Source: a bacterium
GTDB taxonomy: Bacteria; SZUA-79; Acidulodesulfobacterales; Acidulodesulfobacteraceae
Assembly (NCBI GenBank): GCA_021813525.1
Contig: JAKAKK010000048.1
Coordinates: 1-32,574, forward strand
Direction: 5' to 3'
Length of the DNA stretch: 32,574 bases
The notes under the pieces: generated by a model
Told to the model about the DNA's origin: nothing
The model's database searches: none
Seen by the model: only the letters and a program-made list of their open reading frames with translations
Made by a program: the position numbers and the translations under genes
In this document: piece after piece, positions 1 to 9,230 of the stretch
Layout: each line of letters begins with the position of its first letter
Position numbering within the stretch: the first letter of the stretch is position 1

Positions 1-2009
1 CCCTCCATCGCATCTTTAATATCTTTTACCGCATCGTAAATGATGCTGTAGTATCTTATTTCTATACCCTCGGTTTCGCTTAATGCCGAAGCCTTAGATT
101 CGGGGCGGACGTTAAAGGCTATGATTATGGAGTTAGTCGCTTTTGCGAGCATAACGTCGCTTTCGGTAATTGCCGACGCCCCGCTGTGTATTATATTGAC
201 TTTTACCTTAGGGTTGGAAAGTTTTTTAAACGACTGTATTAAAGCTTCCATAGAACCGTAAACGTCTGTTTTAACGATTAATCTAAGTTCCTTTACGTCT
301 CCGGATTTAATCTTTTCGTACAATCCCTCAAGAGTAAGCCTTGCATTCGAAGTCAGTTCTACTTCCCTGTGCTTCAACTGCCTCTCTAAGCTTATCCTTT
401 TTGCCTCTTTCTCGTCCTTAAGCGCGATAAAATTGTCTCCCGGAGATGCTACGCCTTCCAAGCCGAATATTTCGACCGGAGTGGACGGACCCGCCGTTTC
501 AATCTTATTCCCTTTGTAATCGAGCATTGCCCTGACTTTAACGTAATACAAACCGCATACCGCGCTGTCGTTCACTTTTAAAGTGCCGCTCTGTATTAAA
601 ACCGTGGCCACGGGACCCCTTCCCTTATCGAGCTTAGCTTCGATAACCGTTCCCCTTGCCGGCTTATCGGGATTAGCTTTTAATTCTAATATTTCCGATT
701 GAAGTATGATGAGTTCTAGGAGTTCTTTTATTCCAACGCCTGTTTTGGCCGAAACCTGGGCATAAAGAGTCGTTCCGCCCAACTCCTCGGAAACAAGGCC
801 GTATTCCAGAAGGCTGTTTTTGATTTTAGCCGGATTTGCGCCGGGCTTGTCTATTTTATTTATTGCGACTATAATCGGAACGTTGGCGGCTTTAGCATGA
901 TTAATAGCTTCTATCGTCTGAGGCATAACTCCGTCATCCGCCGCAACGACAAGGACTACTATATCGGTTATGCCGGCGCCTCTCGCCCTCATTTCCGTAA
1001 ATGCTTCATGACCCGGAGTATCGAGAAAAGTAATCATAGAACCGTCTATCTCGACGCTGTATGCGCCTATGTGCTGGGTTATACCGCCGGCTTCGTTCGA
1101 CGTAACGTTTGTTTTCCTTATAGCATCCAACAGCGAGGTCTTTCCGTGGTCAACGTGACCCATAACAGTAACTACGGGCGCTCTCGGCAAAAGCGAATCT
1201 TTGGCATCTACGGATTCTTCCAGCGCTATAGCTTCGTTAAAGCTTACGTTTTCTACGGTATATCCGTACTCGGAAGCAATCAGGGAAGCCGCATCTATGT
1301 CTATTATATGGTTCATAGTAGCTATTATGCCGACATCCATTAATTTTTTTATAACTTCGGACGCCTTGACCCCGAGTGCCTGAGATAATTCGTTTACGGT
1401 TATGCCGCTGCTTATTTTAATCACTTTCTTGGATGCCTTTTTCTCAGGTACTATCTGCTGGACGCGCTTCGGCTGCTTATGAAATTTGCCCCCGAATTTT
1501 CTCTTATGCTTCCTAAAAATAAACGATTCCCCTTCCTCGGACGTATCTATAAATTTTTCGTTTTTAGGAAATTTAGCTTGAGGGCCTTTTTTTATTTCTT
1601 CTTTTTTTACCGGTTTTTTATGGGCGGCGGATTCGGCGGATTCTTCGGCCATGCTCTTAACTTTAAGGGTGTCTAACGTTTTTATTACGCTGAGAACGTC
1701 CGGCTTTTGAACTTCATCTTTTTTTCCGCCTTTTTTTAATTTGACAACGTTTTCTTTTCCCTTGGCGGACTTTTCTGCCGCGGTTGCCGAACGCGGAGAT
1801 TCAGGCTTTTTATGCTCTTCGATTTCTCCGGCATTTTTAACCGGCGTTAAAACGTCGGCGGGCTCTAAGAGCCTTTCGCCGGATTCCTGTTTTTCGGCTG
1901 AAGATATATTTGCCGGTTGCGGCTCGGCTAAGATTTCTTTAGTTTCTTCCGGTTCCGTCCTGCTTGCCCTTCTCCTTATAACTCCTTTAGAAACCCTTCT
2001 TTCTTCCAT
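1..2009 (-). CDS. infB: Translation initiation factor IF-2 (3' part missing at window edge)
   Basis: IF-2 is the GTPase that brings initiator tRNA to the 30S subunit and promotes subunit joining. About 669 residues are visible from the ATG at 2009; the C-terminus lies beyond position 1. The first ~190 residues are a charged, Lys/Glu/Pro/Ala-rich linker, followed by an IF2_N-type helical domain at about 195-248. The G domain is complete: G1 GHVDHGKT at 284-291, G3 DTPGHEAF at 330-337 and G4 NKID at 384-387. Beta-barrel domain II and the start of domain III follow. An AAGGA ribosome site lies six bases before the ATG. The gene follows nusA by 49 bases in the usual rimP-nusA-infB order and should share the rimP promoter. 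Identity is secure; only the truncation is a limitation. Confidence 0.97.
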   Translation of the reverse strand, partial: MEERRVSKGVIRRRASRTEPEETKEILAEPQPANISSAEKQESGERLLEPADVLTPVKNAGEIEEHKKPESPRSATAAEKSAKGKENVVKLKKGGKKDEVQKPDVLSVIKTLDTLKVKSMAEESAESAAHKKPVKKEEIKKGPQAKFPKNEKFIDTSEEGESFIFRKHKRKFGGKFHKQPKRVQQIVPEKKASKKVIKISSGITVNELSQALGVKASEVIKKLMDVGIIATMNHIIDIDAASLIASEYGYTVENVSFNEAIALEESVDAKDSLLPRAPVVTVMGHVDHGKTSLLDAIRKTNVTSNEAGGITQHIGAYSVEIDGSMITFLDTPGHEAFTEMRARGAGITDIVVLVVAADDGVMPQTIEAINHAKAANVPIIVAINKIDKPGANPAKIKNSLLEYGLVSEELGGTTLYAQVSAKTGVGIKELLELIILQSEILELKANPDKPARGTVIEAKLDKGRGPVATVLIQSGTLKVNDSAVCGLYYVKVRAMLDYKGNKIETAGPSTPVEIFGLEGVASPGDNFIALKDEKEAKRISLERQLKHREVELTSNARLTLEGLYEKIKSGDVKELRLIVKTDVYGSMEALIQSFKKLSNPKVKVNIIHSGASAITESDVMLAKATNSIIIAFNVRPESKASALSETEGIEIRYYSIIYDAVKDIKDAME

Positions 2010-2058
2010 TATTTTTCCTTTTTTAGGTAGCCGGATTAAATCGGCGCCCTTTCTCTTT

Positions 2059-3354
2059 TTATATAGTATCCTGTTCTATTTTTTCTTTAAGTTCGATATC
2101 GGATTTTACTTTTTCTAAATAAACGTTTGCCGAATTAATAATTTTCCCGGCTTTTTTTGCGTCCACGGAAATATCTTTAGCTAATTTTTCCGCATCAGCG
2201 CCGGCTATATCGTTTGCCGATGAGTAGCCGTTCTGGTACAAAAGCTTTGCCGTAATTTCCCCGACTCCGGGAATGTCCATAAGGTCTTTATATGCGTTTT
2301 TATCCTTCGAGGTAATTTTAGATTCGCTTAAAATGTCTATTTTATAACCTGTAATTTTTGTAGCAAGCCTTACGTTTTGACCCTGTTTGCCTATCGCAAG
2401 CGCAAGCTGGTCGTCGGGAACCACAACGGTAATAGACTTTAAATCCTCGTTGACGGTAATATTTGAAACTTCAACCGAACTCAGAGCGCTTACGACGAAT
2501 TTCGACGGATTATCCGAATAAGGTATAATATCTATTTTTTCGCCTCTAAGCTCGTTGGTTATACTCTGTATCCTTATTCCCCTCATTCCTACGCAGGCGC
2601 CTACAGGATCTATGTCTTTATTGGTAGTAGCAACGGCAATCTTGGACCTGAATCCCGGCGCCCTTGCAACTCTCACTATCTTAACGGCTCCGTCGTATAT
2701 TTCCGGAACTTCGGTCTCGAAAAGTTTGGCTAAAAACTCGTCCGAAGCGCGGGAAAGAATAAGCTTAGGGCCGCCTTTTTCCATTTTAATATTAGACAGA
2801 ACGGCTCTTATCCTGTCGTGCGGCCTGTATGTTTCGCTGAATATCTGCTCCTGTCTGGGCAGAATAGCCTCTGTTTTTCCGAGATCTACTATTATCACCG
2901 ACTTTTCGACCTTTCTTACGAGTCCGCTTACTATCTCTCCTTTTCTCTCGTTAAATTCGTTAAAAATGTTTTTATATTCTATTTCTTTTATTTTTTGGAA
3001 AATAATCTGCTTTGCAACCTGCGCTTCTATTCTTCCGTAAATATTTTTTTCTACTTTAAGCCCGAGGCTGTCTCCTATAATGGCATCGGGGTCAACTTTA
3101 AGGGCTTCTTCGAGGGATATTTCCATTTTGGCGTTTTTAACTTCTTCTACCACCTGTTTAAACATAAAAACCTCTATTTCGCCCGTTTCCTCCGTAAAAT
3201 GCGCTTCTAAATCATAACCCTGTCCGAGGTTTTTTCTGGCTATGGCAAGAATAGCCTGCTCTAAAGCCTCCACCACCAGATATCTGTCGATATTTTTATC
3301 TTTTGATACCTGGTCTATCACCGGGTTTAAATCGTTTATAATAATTTGAGGCAC
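2059..3354 (-). CDS. nusA: Transcription termination/antitermination protein NusA
   Basis: NusA binds RNA polymerase and modulates pausing, termination and antitermination. The 431 residues show the NusA N-terminal domain (about 1-110), an S1 domain (about 135-200), two KH domains containing VGMRGIRIQ and [12 protein letters not shown], and one C-terminal helix-hairpin-helix unit ([12 protein letters not shown]). It is shorter than the ~495-residue E. coli form, which has two C-terminal repeats, and longer than repeat-free Gram-positive forms. The start is GTG at 3354, set by an AAGGAG site seven bases upstream. It lies 30 bases after rimP and 49 before infB. In E. coli NusA feeds back on its own operon; the hairpin in the rimP leader makes a similar loop possible here, which is inference. 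Confidence 0.97.
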   Translation of the reverse strand: MPQIIINDLNPVIDQVSKDKNIDRYLVVEALEQAILAIARKNLGQGYDLEAHFTEETGEIEVFMFKQVVEEVKNAKMEISLEEALKVDPDAIIGDSLGLKVEKNIYGRIEAQVAKQIIFQKIKEIEYKNIFNEFNERKGEIVSGLVRKVEKSVIIVDLGKTEAILPRQEQIFSETYRPHDRIRAVLSNIKMEKGGPKLILSRASDEFLAKLFETEVPEIYDGAVKIVRVARAPGFRSKIAVATTNKDIDPVGACVGMRGIRIQSITNELRGEKIDIIPYSDNPSKFVVSALSSVEVSNITVNEDLKSITVVVPDDQLALAIGKQGQNVRLATKITGYKIDILSESKITSKDKNAYKDLMDIPGVGEITAKLLYQNGYSSANDIAGADAEKLAKDISVDAKKAGKIINSANVYLEKVKSDIELKEKIEQDTI

Positions 3355-3384
3355 CTTAAGACTCCTTAATTTTATAAATTTATA

Positions 3385-3864
3385 TTATACTACTAATAAA
3401 TTTCCTTTCTTTATATCGCGAAAACCTACCGTCCTGGGTCTATTCTCTATTTCGTCGAAAATAGTGATGTCCCGGTTTTCGTTTTCGCCGGACGCATCCT
3501 TTATCTCCCCTATTAGGTTAATTCTGCCTTCTATTTTATTTTTTAACGCTATCTTTACTCTTTTGCCTATAAATTTTTTATAGTCGTTAAATTTCAACAA
3601 TACCCTGTTTATGCCTGGGGACGAAACTTCGAGGGTGTATTTAAATTTTATAATGTCTTTGACGTCCAGAATCATGCTCAATTCTTTAGATATTTCGGAC
3701 AAAGCGGATATTCCCACTCCACCCTCGGCATCGACATATACTCTTAAAATAGCGCCGCTGTTTTTTCTTGCAGGGAAAAACACCGCCCCAACAAGATAAC
3801 AACCGTAATAAGGCACTATATCCTCGATAATTTTTTCTATATCTTTTATTAAATTTTCGTGCAT
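3385..3864 (-). CDS. rimP: Ribosome maturation factor RimP
   Basis: RimP helps the 30S subunit mature. The protein shows the usual two-part RimP layout: an N-terminal alpha/beta domain with the GAILRVYVDAEGGVGI stretch and the conserved LEVSSPGINRVL, then an SH3-like C-terminal domain with GKRVKIAL. I chose the ATG at 3864 (159 residues). A longer reading from GTG at 3891 would add nine residues (start, then GYTRFFCF) encoded by a terminator-like hairpin and its T run; these do not look like RimP and are better read as leader RNA. The gene heads rimP-nusA-infB and has its own near-consensus promoter between it and truA. Confidence 0.93.
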   Translation of the reverse strand: MHENLIKDIEKIIEDIVPYYGCYLVGAVFFPARKNSGAILRVYVDAEGGVGISALSEISKELSMILDVKDIIKFKYTLEVSSPGINRVLLKFNDYKKFIGKRVKIALKNKIEGRINLIGEIKDASGENENRDITIFDEIENRPRTVGFRDIKKGNLLVV

Positions 3865-3871
3865 AAAACAA

Positions 3872-3895
3872 AAAAAGCGGGTATAACCCACTTTT
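3872..3895 (-). promoter_or_regulatory. Terminator-like hairpin in the rimP leader (possible attenuator)
   Basis: On the minus strand GTGGGT and ACCCGC flank a TAT loop at 3877-3891 (one G-T pair). A-T pairs on both sides extend the stem to about ten pairs, and a run of seven T follows immediately. The T run ends only a few bases before the rimP ATG at 3864. This is the form of an intrinsic terminator placed in the 5' leader of the operon that encodes NusA. Function as an attenuator is inferred. Confidence 0.7.
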
Positions 3896-3942
3896 ATATA
3901 AAAACCCTGTCGTAAAATCTTTTTTATATACTATTATATAGA

Positions 3943-3971
3943 ATTATAAATGAAACTTAATAAAATATCAA
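3943..3971 (-). promoter_or_regulatory. Sigma-70-type promoter for rimP-nusA-infB
   Basis: On the minus strand TTGATA (3971-3966) and TATAAT (3948-3943) are separated by 17 bases. The -35 box overlaps the truA stop codon. Transcription should start near 3936, giving a ~70-base leader that contains the hairpin at 3872-3895. The match to consensus is 11 of 12 bases with ideal spacing. Confidence 0.75.
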
Positions 3972-4738
3972 CAATAAATTTTATGTCCGTATCTTACTGA
4001 ATATAAAAAAAGCCCGCAAGCCGGAGCGCATATAACATTACGCGCTTGATTTTCTCCTTTAAGCATATCGGCCGGGCGGTCAATATCCATTTTTCCGGTT
4101 CCGCATAAAATTATAACCCCGACTATTCTTCTTACCATATGCCTTAAAAAACCTTCTCCTTCTATAAATATATCGAATCCGTAATTTTTCCGGCAGATTT
4201 CTATTCCGGTAATTACCCTGTGATAATTTTTGTTTTTTTCTCTTCTTTCTCTTTTCGCAAAATTAAAAAAATTATTTCTTCCCAGAAAAATATCTGCGGA
4301 TTCGTTCATCAGGCCGATATTCAATTCTTCTTTAACGAACCACGACTTGTCCGATAACAACGGACTCCTGAATCCGGAATTTATTTTATAAAGATACGTT
4401 TTCGAAATAGTATCGTACGTCGCATGGAACGAATTATGGACTATTTCCACGTTCTTTACCGATATGTCGCGGGGCAGGATTCCGTTTAGCGCATTTTTAA
4501 ACCTTGTTAAATCATAATAAAAAGGAAGTTTAAAATTGGCAACCTGATTTAAAGCGTGAACGCCTGCGTCCGTTCTCCCCGAAACGAATAACTTTACGTC
4601 AAATTTCGTAATAATTTTTATGGCTTTCAGTATTTCGCTTTCTACGGTTTTATTTCCCGGAGGCGCTTTAACGCTGTTTTGAGCCTGCCAGCCGTTATAA
4701 TCCGTTCCGCAATATTCAAAAACCATTAAATAATTCAT
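3968..4738 (-). CDS. truA: tRNA pseudouridine(38-40) synthase TruA
   Basis: TruA converts uridines 38-40 of the tRNA anticodon arm to pseudouridine. The 256 residues are of normal length. The catalytic motif SGRTDAGVHA is present with the nucleophile Asp57, along with the opening YCGTDYNGWQAQ, the FLRHMVRRIVG helix, and the C-terminal APACGLFLYSVRY. It starts ten bases after the PilR-like regulator and appears to be the last gene of the pil run. A hairpin followed by seven T lies inside its last ~20 codons. The rimP promoter begins at its stop codon. There is no functional link to pili; co-transcription is inferred from spacing. Confidence 0.96.
   Translation of the reverse strand: MNYLMVFEYCGTDYNGWQAQNSVKAPPGNKTVESEILKAIKIITKFDVKLFVSGRTDAGVHALNQVANFKLPFYYDLTRFKNALNGILPRDISVKNVEIVHNSFHATYDTISKTYLYKINSGFRSPLLSDKSWFVKEELNIGLMNESADIFLGRNNFFNFAKRERREKNKNYHRVITGIEICRKNYGFDIFIEGEGFLRHMVRRIVGVIILCGTGKMDIDRPADMLKGENQARNVICAPACGLFLYSVRYGHKIYC
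4005..4027 (-). terminator. Terminator-like hairpin inside the truA 3' end
   Basis: On the minus strand GCTCCG and CGGGC (4027-4022 and 4016-4012) can pair across a five-base loop with one bulged T, followed by seven T (4011-4005). It lies ~35 bases before the truA stop and just before the rimP promoter. It overlaps a conserved TruA protein motif, so the base composition may be dictated by coding. Confidence 0.35.
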
Positions 4739-4748
4739 ATATATATTA

Positions 4749-6263
4749 TTATCCGTTATTACCGCTTTTAGAAAGTATATATCTTAAAGACCTAAGCGAC
4801 AACCCTAAACTTTTTGCGGCTTCCAATTTAGAATTTTCCTTTTTTATCCTGTTTGCCGCTATATATTTTTCTACTTCTTTCATGAAATCCGGAAGCGATA
4901 TATTTCTATTTCTATTAATGCGGTCGAATATATCCGCTATCTCGGCCATATAAATTTCGCCGCCTGTTTCTTTAAATTCGTAATTTTTTTCAAAAACGCC
5001 GGTTTCATTTTTTGCAGACGCCGGGCTTTTTTCTTTCTCCGCGTTATTAAAGATATAATCGGGAAGACATTCAGCGCTTATTTCTTTCTGCGCATCCCCG
5101 CCGGATATATCCCCTCCTTCGCAGTAAATACAGGCTCTTTCTATGAGATTTTCAAGCTCTCTGGTGTTTCCGGGGTAATCGTAATCCATGAGGGCAGACA
5201 ACGCCTCCCGGGAAATAGAATCTATCGTCTTCGAAAACTTTTTTATAAAATAAGAAATCAGCGTCGGGATATCTTCTTTGTGCTCCCTTAACGGAGGCAT
5301 CTCGATATTTATGGTATTTAACCTGTAATATAAATCGTCCCTGAATTTTCCGGCGGATATTAATGAGCCCAAGTCCTTGTTCGTTGCGGCAATTATTTTA
5401 ATCCCCGCAGATTCTTCCTTATTGGAGCCTAATCTTCTATATACCTTCTCCTGTAAAACCCTTAATAGTTTAACCTGAACGCTTAACGGCAAATCGCCTA
5501 TTTCGTCTAAAAAAAGAATTCCTCCGTCCGCATATTTTATCAGCCCCATTTTATCGGATTCCGCACCGGTAAACGCGCCTTTAACATAACCGAACAATTC
5601 GCTTTCGATAAGATTATCGGGAATAGCGGCAAGGTTAACGGGCACGAAAGGAATATTTTTTAAACTGCCTGAATTTTTGGAATAAATTTCGTAAACCAGC
5701 CTCGCCGCAAGTTCTTTTCCGGTTCCGGACTCGCCGGTAATGAGTATATTATTAAAAGCCGAAGAAATGCGCGATATTTCGTTTACGACGTTTTTTATCG
5801 CTTTAGAAACCCCTTTTATTTCGCCTGACGGAAGACAAACCGATTTCAGGTCGTTTAATTCGTTAAAAACCGAAAAATAGTCCAATGCTCTTCTGACGGT
5901 AATTTTAAATTCTTCATTGTCGAAAGGCTTTGTCAGATAATCGAACGCTCCCAGCTTTATTGCTTCTATTCCTGTTTTAATATCGGAATACGCCGTCATT
6001 AATATAACCGGAATCTGCTTATATTTAGAAATAAAATCCGCTTTTTCCTTCCTGAAATATTTTATGAAATCTATACCGGACATATCGGGCATTTTAATAT
6101 CCGATATAATCAAATTAAAATTTTTTTCGTCGATAAGTTTTATTGCCGAACTTACGCTTTCGACGGTAAAAATATCGTATCCTTCCAGTTTAAGAAGTAT
6201 TTTTAACGATTCAAGTATGGACTTTTCGTCGTCTATTATTAATATTTTAGGTTTATTTTCCAT
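4749..6263 (-). CDS. Sigma-54-dependent response regulator, NtrC/PilR-like
   Basis: This regulator should activate sigma-54 promoters when phosphorylated. The 504 residues contain a receiver domain (1-~125, acceptor Asp55, Lys in LTKPFD), an AAA+ domain with Walker A GESGTGKE (177-184), the sigma-54 contact loop GAFTGA (229-234) and Walker B FLDE (251-254), then a long linker and a Fis-type helix-turn-helix at the C-terminus (LEAAKSLGLSLRSLRYIL). It sits 11 bases after the kinase gene and is its likely partner. The order pilB-pilT-pilC-kinase-regulator matches PilS/PilR, which control pilin transcription in other bacteria. No pilA or clear sigma-54 promoter was found in the window, so the PilR assignment is contextual. 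Confidence 0.9.
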   Translation of the reverse strand: MENKPKILIIDDEKSILESLKILLKLEGYDIFTVESVSSAIKLIDEKNFNLIISDIKMPDMSGIDFIKYFRKEKADFISKYKQIPVILMTAYSDIKTGIEAIKLGAFDYLTKPFDNEEFKITVRRALDYFSVFNELNDLKSVCLPSGEIKGVSKAIKNVVNEISRISSAFNNILITGESGTGKELAARLVYEIYSKNSGSLKNIPFVPVNLAAIPDNLIESELFGYVKGAFTGAESDKMGLIKYADGGILFLDEIGDLPLSVQVKLLRVLQEKVYRRLGSNKEESAGIKIIAATNKDLGSLISAGKFRDDLYYRLNTINIEMPPLREHKEDIPTLISYFIKKFSKTIDSISREALSALMDYDYPGNTRELENLIERACIYCEGGDISGGDAQKEISAECLPDYIFNNAEKEKSPASAKNETGVFEKNYEFKETGGEIYMAEIADIFDRINRNRNISLPDFMKEVEKYIAANRIKKENSKLEAAKSLGLSLRSLRYILSKSGNNG

Positions 6264-6274
6264 TTTAAATTAAA

Positions 6275-7993
6275 TTAAGACGGTATATTTATTCTTATTA
6301 AGGTTCCCCTTCCTGCCCTGCTTATTATGCTTGCTTCTCCGCCCAAACTTTCCGTTATCGAATGGACTATGGACAGTCCTAATCCGAAACCGTTTTCTTT
6401 AGTAGTAAAAAGAGGCTTGAAAGCATTTTTACGGGTAAAATCGTCCATTCCTTCCCCGTTATCCGAAACGCTTATGGAAATATAATTTTTATCCGGCCCG
6501 TTTTTTATCTTTTTTGAACCGAACCTTATAATTCCAGTCTCACGTTTGCCGTTTTTAACGCGCGGCGCCTTTCTTTCTATGGATTGTGCGGCATTTTGAA
6601 TTATATTTGCAAATATCTGTCCTATCCTGCTTTTTTCCGAAAATATTTCCGCATCCTTTCCGACGCTGTTATGTATTTTGATAGAGTTAAAAGCATATCT
6701 CGACGCTGATTCTTCAAGGAATAAAAATACGTTGATTTTTTCAAAATTTACGTTTCCGCCTATAGTTTTAGACTTTATTTTTACAAAACCTAAAAAATCG
6801 TTTACCAGATTATCCAATTTACGCACTTCGGTTGATATAATGCCCATTAATCTGGCGTAATCGCCTTCTTTGCAGTCCATATTTTCGGAACTTAGAACAT
6901 AAATAGACGTGTTTATAGCGGAAAGCGGGTTTCTTATTTCGTGCGCAAGCCATCCGGCAAGCTTTCCGGCGGTAGTCAGCCCTTCGTTAATCTTAGACTC
7001 CAATTCCAGCTGTTTTATATACGTTATATCCCTGAATAACAAAATATACCTGCCTATTCTATGCCCTGCCGTTTCCAGTTTGGTCATACCGAACCCTAAA
7101 ACCATATTTTTATGGTTTAATTCAAAACGTTTCGGATAATTTTCGGAATATGTTTCTTTTATTTCTAATAAATCCGTCGGAAAATTTTCAAAAATATCGG
7201 TTATTTTCACGTTAAACTTATGCAGAATGCCGGATTTATGCTTAAAATCTACCTCTAGGGAATTTAAATTAAGCATGCCGGCGGCGGCGGCGTTCAAAAA
7301 AATAACAGAATAGCCTTCGTCGAGAACTATAATTCCCTGCGAAAAGCTGTTAAACAACTCCCTGTTAAAATTTTGTGAATTTTTTATAAATTCATCCCTT
7401 TCGACAATCGTGTCGCTCAGCATACCCAGTTCCCCGGAAAAACGGTACAGAAGCCAGCTGAATATTAAAACGCCGAGTATATTCGTGCTTGTTATAAATA
7501 ACAGCTTATCGGGATTATAAAAAAAATAGGAGTGGTATCCTATATCGAAATAATACTGTAAATCCGCAGACAGTCCGATAGCTATAGCCGATGCGATACC
7601 GGATATCATTACCCCGGTTTTTAAAAAAATAAATCCGGAAATTAATATTAATAAATAATATAAGAAAATAAATTTATCGTTTATGCCCCCGTTAAATAAA
7701 ACTATAAAAGATATAAAAATAAAATCGGCAAGCAGCTGGACAAAAGCAAAATATATTAAAAACCTGTAATTTTCTTTTTTTTTGAGATAAATGAGAATTG
7801 CGTAGTAAATCGAGGTCAGAAGTATAGCCGAAGCTATAAATAAATAAACGGAAGCGGAATAACGGACTATATTTTTAAAATTCGCCAGAATATAGGCGAG
7901 GATAATTACCGAAAATGCAAGGATTCTGAAAATTATCGTAAATCTTATCTTGCCGTATATGTCCCTGTAAACGCTTTTATAATCGTTCTTCAT
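6275..7993 (-). CDS. Membrane sensor histidine kinase, PilS-like
   Basis: Sensor kinase likely paired with the downstream NtrC-type regulator. The N-terminal ~190 residues hold about six hydrophobic segments, as in PilS. A PAS-like region follows (about 205-335), then the dimerisation/phosphoacceptor motif LAHEIRNPLSAI with His351, and an ATPase domain with N box NIIQNAAQSI, G1 DNGEGM and G2 GFGLGLSIV. Length 572. Its ATG overlaps the pilC stop codon (ATGA), indicating translational coupling with the pilus platform gene. Known PilS proteins sense pilin level in the inner membrane; that role here is inferred from position and topology. Confidence 0.9.
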   Translation of the reverse strand: MKNDYKSVYRDIYGKIRFTIIFRILAFSVIILAYILANFKNIVRYSASVYLFIASAILLTSIYYAILIYLKKKENYRFLIYFAFVQLLADFIFISFIVLFNGGINDKFIFLYYLLILISGFIFLKTGVMISGIASAIAIGLSADLQYYFDIGYHSYFFYNPDKLLFITSTNILGVLIFSWLLYRFSGELGMLSDTIVERDEFIKNSQNFNRELFNSFSQGIIVLDEGYSVIFLNAAAAGMLNLNSLEVDFKHKSGILHKFNVKITDIFENFPTDLLEIKETYSENYPKRFELNHKNMVLGFGMTKLETAGHRIGRYILLFRDITYIKQLELESKINEGLTTAGKLAGWLAHEIRNPLSAINTSIYVLSSENMDCKEGDYARLMGIISTEVRKLDNLVNDFLGFVKIKSKTIGGNVNFEKINVFLFLEESASRYAFNSIKIHNSVGKDAEIFSEKSRIGQIFANIIQNAAQSIERKAPRVKNGKRETGIIRFGSKKIKNGPDKNYISISVSDNGEGMDDFTRKNAFKPLFTTKENGFGLGLSIVHSITESLGGEASIISRAGRGTLIRINIPS

Positions 7994-9216
7994 CCCTTAA
8001 TAGCTTTTCCGAGATTGAATATCGGAAGATACATAGCGACGACCAGCGTTCCTACGACTACGCCGAGAAATATTATCAGCGCCGGCTCCAGCATCTGCGT
8101 CAGGTTATTGACGGCATTATCGACTTCCTCGTCGTAATAATCGGCAACTTTGGCAAGCATAGCGTCGAGATTTCCGGTTTTTTCACCGACCATAACCATC
8201 TGGATAACGAGAGGCGGGAACAGTTTGGTTTTATTCAAAGCGGCGCTTAAAGGCGAACCGGAAGAAACATCTTCTTTAGTCTGCATTAAAGACTCTTCTA
8301 TGATTTTATTGCCGCTTGTTTTAGAAACTATGGCAAGTCCTGCAAGTATAGGCACTCCGCTTTCTACCATAGTAGAAAGAGTTCTTGCGAATCTTGCTAT
8401 GGCGACTTTTTTAAGCAGGATTCCGATAACCGGTATTTTAAGGACGATCCTGTCGATATTTCTCTTCCCGCTTTCTTTTTTGTGATAAGCCTTGAGGGCG
8501 AATATCGCAGCGCCTAACGCAATTATTATATAAAGTATATACGACCTCATAAAATCCGAGAAACCTATAACGTCTCTGGTAAGAGCCGGTAATTTTGCTC
8601 CAACGCTTGAAAAGAGATTTGCGAATACGGGAATAACGAAAGTCATAAGAATAACGATAACTCCGATTGCGACGCTCAAAACTACTATCGGATATATCAT
8701 CGCCCCTTTAATCTTTCTTTTCAGCTTTAATATTTTCTCGAAATATACCGAAAGCCTTTTGAAAACCCTGTCTAAAACTCCGCCTTTTTCGCCGGATTCC
8801 ACAAGATTAACATATAAATCGTTAAAAACCTTGGGGAATTTTCTAAGGCTGTCCGACAAAGACGCTCCGCTTTCTATGCCTTCCCTTATTTTTATAAGGA
8901 TGCCTTTTAATTCTTTATTTTTTTGCTGTTCTATCATTATGGTCAAGCCTTGAAGTATAGGCACTCCGGATTCTATCAAAGAAGAAAACTGCCTGGTAAA
9001 AACTATGAGATTATTGTCGCTTATTTTGGTATTCGGGCTGATTTCTTTTTGTGCGTGAAGGCTTAACGTGAAAAATTCGCTTTTTTTCTTTACGCTTATA
9101 GGATAAGCATCCTTCTTTCTTATCTCTTCAATCACCTGCTGATAATTTTCGGCGGTAATTTCCCCCTTTAAATATTCTCCCGTGTGCTTTTTGCCTTTCC
9201 ATTGATAGGTCGCCAT
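7990..9216 (-). CDS. pilC: Type IV pilus inner-membrane platform protein PilC
   Basis: PilC is the membrane platform on which PilB and PilT act. The 408-residue protein opens with the typical ATYQWKGK segment and carries two T2SF repeats (about 70-195 and 275-400). Each contains the family motif of the FTRQFSSLIESGVPILQGL / FARTLSTMVESGVPILAGL type and a hydrophobic segment, with a third membrane segment near 220-245. GGAGG lies seven bases before the ATG. It lies 14 bases after pilT and overlaps the kinase start by four bases. A GspF-type secretion protein is the alternative, but the adjacent pilT favours pili. Confidence 0.95.
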   Translation of the reverse strand: MATYQWKGKKHTGEYLKGEITAENYQQVIEEIRKKDAYPISVKKKSEFFTLSLHAQKEISPNTKISDNNLIVFTRQFSSLIESGVPILQGLTIMIEQQKNKELKGILIKIREGIESGASLSDSLRKFPKVFNDLYVNLVESGEKGGVLDRVFKRLSVYFEKILKLKRKIKGAMIYPIVVLSVAIGVIVILMTFVIPVFANLFSSVGAKLPALTRDVIGFSDFMRSYILYIIIALGAAIFALKAYHKKESGKRNIDRIVLKIPVIGILLKKVAIARFARTLSTMVESGVPILAGLAIVSKTSGNKIIEESLMQTKEDVSSGSPLSAALNKTKLFPPLVIQMVMVGEKTGNLDAMLAKVADYYDEEVDNAVNNLTQMLEPALIIFLGVVVGTLVVAMYLPIFNLGKAIKG

Positions 9217-9230
9217 CTACCCGCCTCCGA

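Noticed and set aside
897-2118. Several plus-strand open frames over infB and nusA
   Set aside because: They lie antisense to well-recognised genes and have biased composition without domains; they are shadows.
3864-3891. Nine-residue N-terminal extension of rimP from GTG 3891
   Set aside because: It is encoded by the hairpin and T run, does not resemble RimP, and the ATG at 3864 gives a normal RimP N-terminus.
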